Below are positions 59,455-64,000 of a DNA stretch of 64,000 nucleotides, one piece after another. The translations under genes and the position numbers were made by a program. How positions within the stretch are numbered: position 1 is the stretch's first letter; each line of letters begins with the position of its first letter. Origin of the DNA: Solenopsis invicta (taxonomy: Eukaryota; Arthropoda; Insecta; Hymenoptera; Formicidae); NCBI RefSeq assembly GCF_016802725.1, contig NC_052665.1:682001-746000 (forward strand). Reading direction: 5' to 3'. The notes under the pieces are model-generated. The model was not told where the DNA came from. It did no database searches and saw only the letters and a program-made list of their open reading frames with translations.

Positions 59455-61063
59455 TTTTTACAGTAATGATAATCTTCATAAAAATGTTTGAAACACAAAT
59501 ACTCGCCACACCATGCACAGCGCATTAAAGCGGCTGTTCCACAAATACTACATTTAGGTATATGCTTTTCAATTTTAAAATAACAAAATTCCACAGGATT
59601 TTGAAAATGTTCGGGACGCGTTTCCAAATATCCGCGTTTTATACCACGAATATTTGAAAAGATTTTTGAATCTAGGACAAGAAAACTGATTATGTGTTAA
59701 GGATTGTAATTTAATTATTTCATTACGGGAGTGCAAATTAATATCTTCCTCTTAAAGAATTACATTATCCGAAAATGTACGCACAAAGTTTTTCCAAATT
59801 CGGAATCCGAAGACGTCTAAGAGTTGAATGATACCCGTTGTCTTTTTGGGAATAGTGAAAAATGTAACTTCTTTACCTTGTGATATATGTTGCTCTAACT
59901 ACTTGCTCTAACTACTTGACTCGGACAGTGTCCCGTCCATGAGTCAAGTAAAAGTATGCTTTTACGACCAGTATTCGGTAAATATACTTCGGTAAACCAA
60001 GTTTTGAAATGTTCTGCAGTGAGTTTTCCTGATTTGGAAGCCTGAGTGTATGTGTTAACTGGACGAAATAGAATTTCTTCCACTCTTGGTCCAAATGTTC
60101 CTGTAGACTCCTTCAAAACGATGTGAAAGAAGATTTCCACTTGCCGAAATAAGTGGCATAATGGTATAACTATGTGTTGTTGAAGATATACTTTGAACTG
60201 ATGCCTCAATTATTTTCTCTCCTGATTTCGCTAATGTCCGCCCAGAATGTATTTCAAGGTTGAAGCCACTTTCGTCTGCGTTATAAACTTCTTCTGGTCC
60301 TACAGCTGGGATTAGCTTTTATAGTTGTAACAAATTCTTTTGCGACATTTTATATATTGTCTCCATTTTTTAATGTAAATTGCGTTTGGAATGTGGTGAT
60401 TTTTCGAAAAACAATTCGGTGTACTTTTTTAAACTTCCAAATCCACAATTTACTTGTCCTTAATTCGGGTAGATCCACTTGATCCTTTGCCTCCAAGGCC
60501 CATAATCTTAAATTCATATCATGAATAATAGATTTTCTATCACAAGCTTCTTGAAATTTGTGCAGTATATATTCCGTAATAAATGCAAATTTATCTGCAT
60601 TTGTTCCACCTTTTGCTATACTTGCAGTTTCCCACCTGTATAGTTGCTGATAAGATTTAACCTTGCGGAACTTGTGTTGTACTGCACGTAAAGTTCTACA
60701 GGCCTTTTTTCCACTTTTTCAAAACTCCACAGCATTTCTCTTATAACTGTAGTCAACTACGCCTCCTTCATCATCAACAATGCACTGTTCAGGTTCGAAA
60801 CTGCCTTCATCTTCTTCTTTTTCTTCAGGCGTAATATATTCTACAATTTGCGTGGTATGTGGCTCCGATGGATCGTCAAAATCAAGCACGTAATTATGAT
60901 CTATCAATATTACTAAACGTGTGTCTTGAGTTTTTTGTAAAATACTTTTAATTTTGTCATGTACTTCAATTTCCATTGGTGTAATAAGTGTTTGTGTTAT
61001 ACTCCCAATTTGAAACGTAGTAGCTAACATGTTTATTATGTTTGCTACATTAAACGGCGTCAT
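59442..61063 (-). pseudogene. Decayed DDE-type transposase with C-terminal Cys/His finger
   Basis: Read on the minus strand from 61063: an acidic N-terminal part (MTPFNVANIINMLATTFQIG) to a stop after KRNAVEF. It is open again in frame as KKACRTLRAVQHKFRKVKSY, with LYRWETASIAKGGTNADKFA and LHKFQEACDRKSIIHDMNLR, then a stop. After a frame change comes VYNADESGFNLEIHSGRTLA (first catalytic Asp region, 60262-60282). Another frame change leads to KESTGTFGPRVEEILFRPVN and SGKLTAEHFKTWFTE, then KSILLLDSWTGHC (second Asp, about 59928-59957). A last block, CSICGTAALMRCAWCGEYLC FKHFYEDYHYC, has a CxxC-CxxC-H-H-C zinc-finger pattern. At least two stops and two frame changes make it non-functional. D-E-S-G-F and LLLDSWTGH are typical of eukaryotic DDE transposases, but I cannot name the superfamily. 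Confidence 0.75.
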
Positions 61064-61226
61064 TTTAAAGAAATTTCTGTCAAGTAATGATTACTAACTT
61101 TTCAACAGAATGGTAACTGATTGACGTCGCAAATGAAACTGGAAATGATACTTTCTCCGACATATTTATATGACTCAAAAGACGCAATTACATGAATTTA
61201 TTTGCACGAATAGATTTTGCGCAAAT

Positions 61227-61559
61227 AGCTTAAACGTTAGAAAATAGATTTTCAAGAAATCTCTTTATCTAATCTTATTTATCGTTTGGTATGCAAAATA
61301 CAGTCTAGTTATCATTGTGACTGCGTTATTATACATTGAAAAATAGAGTTCCAGACAATATCTTATTTACCGTCTGGTATGCAAAATTAAGAGGCGCGGT
61401 CGCGTGTCGCGCCAAATAACTCGCAAAGCGAAAACAAACCGAGTTTGTTTTTAATCTAGACATCAAGGTGATTCTACGTTATTAAACGTTAGAAAATAGA
61501 ATTTCAGGAAAAATTTTATTTATTGTGCATAATAATGTAATAAAATAGCATAATAGTGC
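61227..61559. repeat. Three imperfect direct repeats in the large transposon
   Basis: Units at about 61227-61310, 61337-61390 and 61483-61545 share TAAACGTTAGAAAATAGA and TTGGTATGCAAAAT-type blocks. Between the second and third is AAGAGGCGCGGTCGCGTGTC, the motif also near 9.95, 15.66 and 24.2 kb. Confidence 0.55.
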
Positions 61560-62432
61560 ATAAATAAACGATATTTTGCAAAAATAATAATTTCTTTATT
61601 CATAACTTGTTTTTAATTGTACAAAGTATTACGTACATACTTTAACATCGCCAAAGATATTTGACTAATTTTAGCAGTCAAGTTCAAAAAACTCATTATT
61701 ATTTTATTATTTCAATTATTATTGTTATTAAAAAACTCTTATTTTAATATTTTTTGTACTATACTCATTTGTCTTTAACACTCTTTCGCGTAATACGCGA
61801 TGAGCGGGATAAATCGAGCGCACGAACAGGGTGCGTATAGCGTGCAAATATAAGAAGTTTATTATTTTTCAAGAATGGTACATAGGAATGACACTTTATT
61901 ATATATGGTTGAATTTGTATAAAAATAAGCTTTAATTTGGCTAAAAAAAACGTTTTTTAATTAAAAAAAACGTTGGGTAATGCGGGTATTTCGTTAAACA
62001 ATAAAAAAAAATTTTTTTTAATTATTGTTAATTAATTATTGTTAATTATTGTTAATTATTGTTAAAGTACTTTTCAAACTATTCAACTTTTATTCAGAAC
62101 ATTTTTTTCTATCTCTCATAGTTTCAACAATATTCGCTTAGAAAGAAAAAAACCGATCTTTTGTAAAAGGGTGTTTCATCCCCTTAAACTGAAATTGGGC
62201 ACAAATAAAAAATATTTTTGTGTTACGGATGGACTCCTCTATGTGTACACCAAATTTCAGATTTTTTTAAATTTCCGTGTTCGCAAACCTTTCTTGTCAG
62301 TAAATATAAATCTAAATTTTTATATTTTTTGATAATACAAATTGAAGATTAATTTAAAATAAATGAGATAAAATAAAAGTAAATGTTCAAAAAAAGAACA
62401 AGATAAGAATACTTGTAAGAAAACATATGTTA

Positions 62433-63714
62433 TTAGGAGTACAAATTGAAAACCGCCGTTTTCCAGTAGATGGCGCCAGCGGTAAATGCTGGCGCCAAAC
62501 GTTAGATCAAAAATTTTAAATGTAAGGTTGGGCATCTGGCAACAATTCCTTATCATTGCAGTTGTGAATTTTTATCGGCGTTATATATTTTTTTGTGATC
62601 AAAAATGTCGAAATTTGTGCCCAATAAGCGTCATTTGCGGGAAGTTTTGCTTTTTGCCTTCAATTCAAAAAATCTGCGGCTGAGGCGCGTCGAATGATTG
62701 TAAAAACTTATGGTGAGGCTTCCATTAGTGAAAGAACGTGTCGAGAATGGTTCCAACGCTTCAAAAGTGGTGATTTCGGCGTAGAAGACAAGGAGCGTCC
62801 CGGACAGGTGAAAAAGTTTGACGCACAATTGGAAACATTACTGAATGAAGATTCATCTCAAACGCAACAGGAGCTTGCAGATTCATTGGGCGTGACTCAA
62901 CAAGCTATTTCACATCGTTTGAAAACCATGGGAATGATCCAAAAGCATGGACACTGGGTGCCATACGAATTAAAGCCGAGAGACGTCGAACGGCGTTTTT
63001 TCGCGTGCGAACAGCTGCTCCAACAGCAAAAACGGAAGGGTTTTCTGCATCGTATTGTAACCGGCGATGAAAAGTGGATCCATTATGATAATCCAAAGCG
63101 AAAAAAATCGTGGGGCTACCGCGGCCATGCATCAACATCGACGGCCAAGCCAAACATCCATGGCTCGAAGCTCATGCTGTGTATTTGGTGGGACCAGCTC
63201 GGCGTGATTTATTATGAGCTGTTGCAACCGGGTGAAACCATCACAGGAGCTCGCTACCGAACACAACTAATGCGTTTGAGCCGAGCATGGCAGGCAAAAC
63301 GGCCACAATACGAGCAAAGACACGAAAAAGTGATGTTGCTACACGACAACGCTCGGCTACATGTTGCTCAGGTCGTTAAAACCTATCTGGAAACATTGAA
63401 ATGGGACGTCTTACCTCATCCGCCGTATTCTCCTGACATCGCCCCTTCAGATTACCACTTGTTCCGATCAATGGCGCATGGCCTGGCTGAGCAGCACTTC
63501 CATTATTACCAAGAGGCCAAAAACTGGGTCGATTCGTGGATCGCCGCAAAAGATGAGCAGTTTTTTCAACGCGGGATTCGTATGCTGCCCGAAAGGTGGA
63601 AGAAAGTAGTGGCCAGCGATGGACAATACTTTCAAGAATAAATATGTAACCATTTTTCAACAATCAATCCTCAAATTTTGACAAAAAACGGCGGTTTTCA
63701 ATTTGTACTCCTAA
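62433..63714 (+). mobile_element. Mariner transposon (1282 bp), Mos1-like
   Basis: Perfect-looking inverted ends TTAGGAGTACAAATTGAAAA (continuing CCGCCGTTTT), TA on both sides (62431-62432, 63715-63716). Carries an almost complete transposase. It is inserted in AT-rich DNA that itself interrupts the right arm of the large transposon, so it is the youngest event in that stack. Confidence 0.96.
62605..63641 (+). pseudogene. Mariner transposase, single 1-bp frameshift
   Basis: ATG at 62605 opens MSKFVPNKRHLREVLLFAFN, but an A-run (62667-62672) is one base short for the frame continuing at 62694, so this start stops at GTCGAATGA. The rest is open for 315 codons to TAA at 63641, about 345 residues in all, the normal mariner length. 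N-terminal helix-turn-helix (SERTCREWFQRFKSGDFGV) and linker WVPYEL are present. Catalytic triad: Asp in VTGDEKW, Asp in LLHDNARLH, Asp in IAPSDYHLF with 34 residues between the last two (DD34D). The C-terminus is LPERWKKVVASDGQYFQE. Closest in character to the mauritiana subfamily (Mos1). If the missing A is an assembly error, the enzyme would be intact; as given it is not. Confidence 0.95.
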
Positions 63715-64000
63715 TATATAATTATAATGAAATATTTTATTTGTTAAAAATGATTAAGGATTTTATACAATACAAGGATATTATACAATTATATTACAAA
63801 TTTGCAATTATAATCTAATTTTTAAACAAAATAAACTTTATAATTATTATTTATTATAAACAAACAAAGTATTTATTCATTTTTACTCGGGATCCGCGCT
63901 TTTACAACTTGTTCGTGAGAAGGACTGGAGGGGCAACCCGGCCCGCCTGGCAGCTCTGCATGAACGTAAAAATAACGTGGTCCCTAAAATCAATCCCCAG

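Larger units (their letters stand above)
57113..64000. mobile_element. Large DNA transposon with terminal inverted repeats of about 0.9 kb
   Basis: Left arm 57113-57995. Right arm 61560-62298 and 63886-63999, inverted, split by an AT-rich insert that holds a mariner. Landmarks: GCTGCCAGGCGGGCCGGGCT (left) with its complement at about 63937-63955; ACACATAGAGGAGTCCACCC against 62230-62249; TATACGCACCCTGTTCGTGC against about 61826-61845. It encodes a decayed transposase on the minus strand. The right tip is at or beyond the window edge. Superfamily not assigned. Confidence 0.85.

Noticed and set aside
7..64000. CRISPR array or bacterial operon features
   Set aside because: No evenly spaced direct repeats with unique spacers. 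The genes have spliceosomal introns.

Overview
The window is AT-rich eukaryotic nuclear DNA with spliceosomal introns (GT...AG), long TA microsatellites and many nested DNA transposons. Mos1-like mariner, Tc1, hAT and pogo-type elements, and a MED31 closely matching the insect form, point to an insect. A hymenopteran such as an ant is my best guess, but that is inference only. Host genes occupy a small part of the window. Most of the remainder is identifiable mobile DNA, much of it with inverted-repeat (fold-back) structure. Left part (1-6.8 kb): the 3' half of an SLC22-type organic cation transporter gene (1-1651, +), two fold-back elements, one with a hammerhead-like motif, and a three-exon MED31 gene (4446-5288, -). 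Two abutting fold-back elements lie just upstream of MED31. Central part (7.2-51.4 kb): a same-strand tandem array of CRAL-TRIO lipid-transfer genes of the alpha-tocopherol-transfer-protein type. Each has three coding exons with the same intron phases (2, then 0) and a predicted product of 300-302 aa. Six copies are complete (7194-9247, 11794-12898, 16952-18954, 25492-27489, 31814-37324, 47795-51389). One lacks exon 1 and is frameshifted (20746-21469). The flank of an eighth unit survives at about 55.66-56.59 kb. Copies 3, 5, 6 and 7 share flanks and an upstream non-coding leader. Copies '2-partial + 3' were duplicated together as a block of about 7 kb, and a 343-bp tract of gene 3 has since been overwritten by gene 6-type sequence. 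Spacers and introns of the array hold datable insertions, because the paralogous copies show the empty site. These include hAT elements with 8-bp duplications, TA-target elements, a TG...CA retroelement-like insertion with CAAT duplications, and two giant palindromes in intron 1 of gene 6. Two related families with CCCAC termini, one carrying GGACGTCC and the other ATATCACAG subterminal repeats, are nested one in the other. Right part (51.5-64 kb): a hAT element carrying a dead Tc1 element, the remnant eighth unit, then a DNA transposon of about 6.9 kb with terminal inverted repeats of about 0.9 kb. It carries a decayed DDE-type transposase of unassigned superfamily, and its right arm is split by AT-rich DNA holding a 1.28-kb mariner with one single-base frameshift. 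No virus, CRISPR, rRNA or bacterial-type features were seen.
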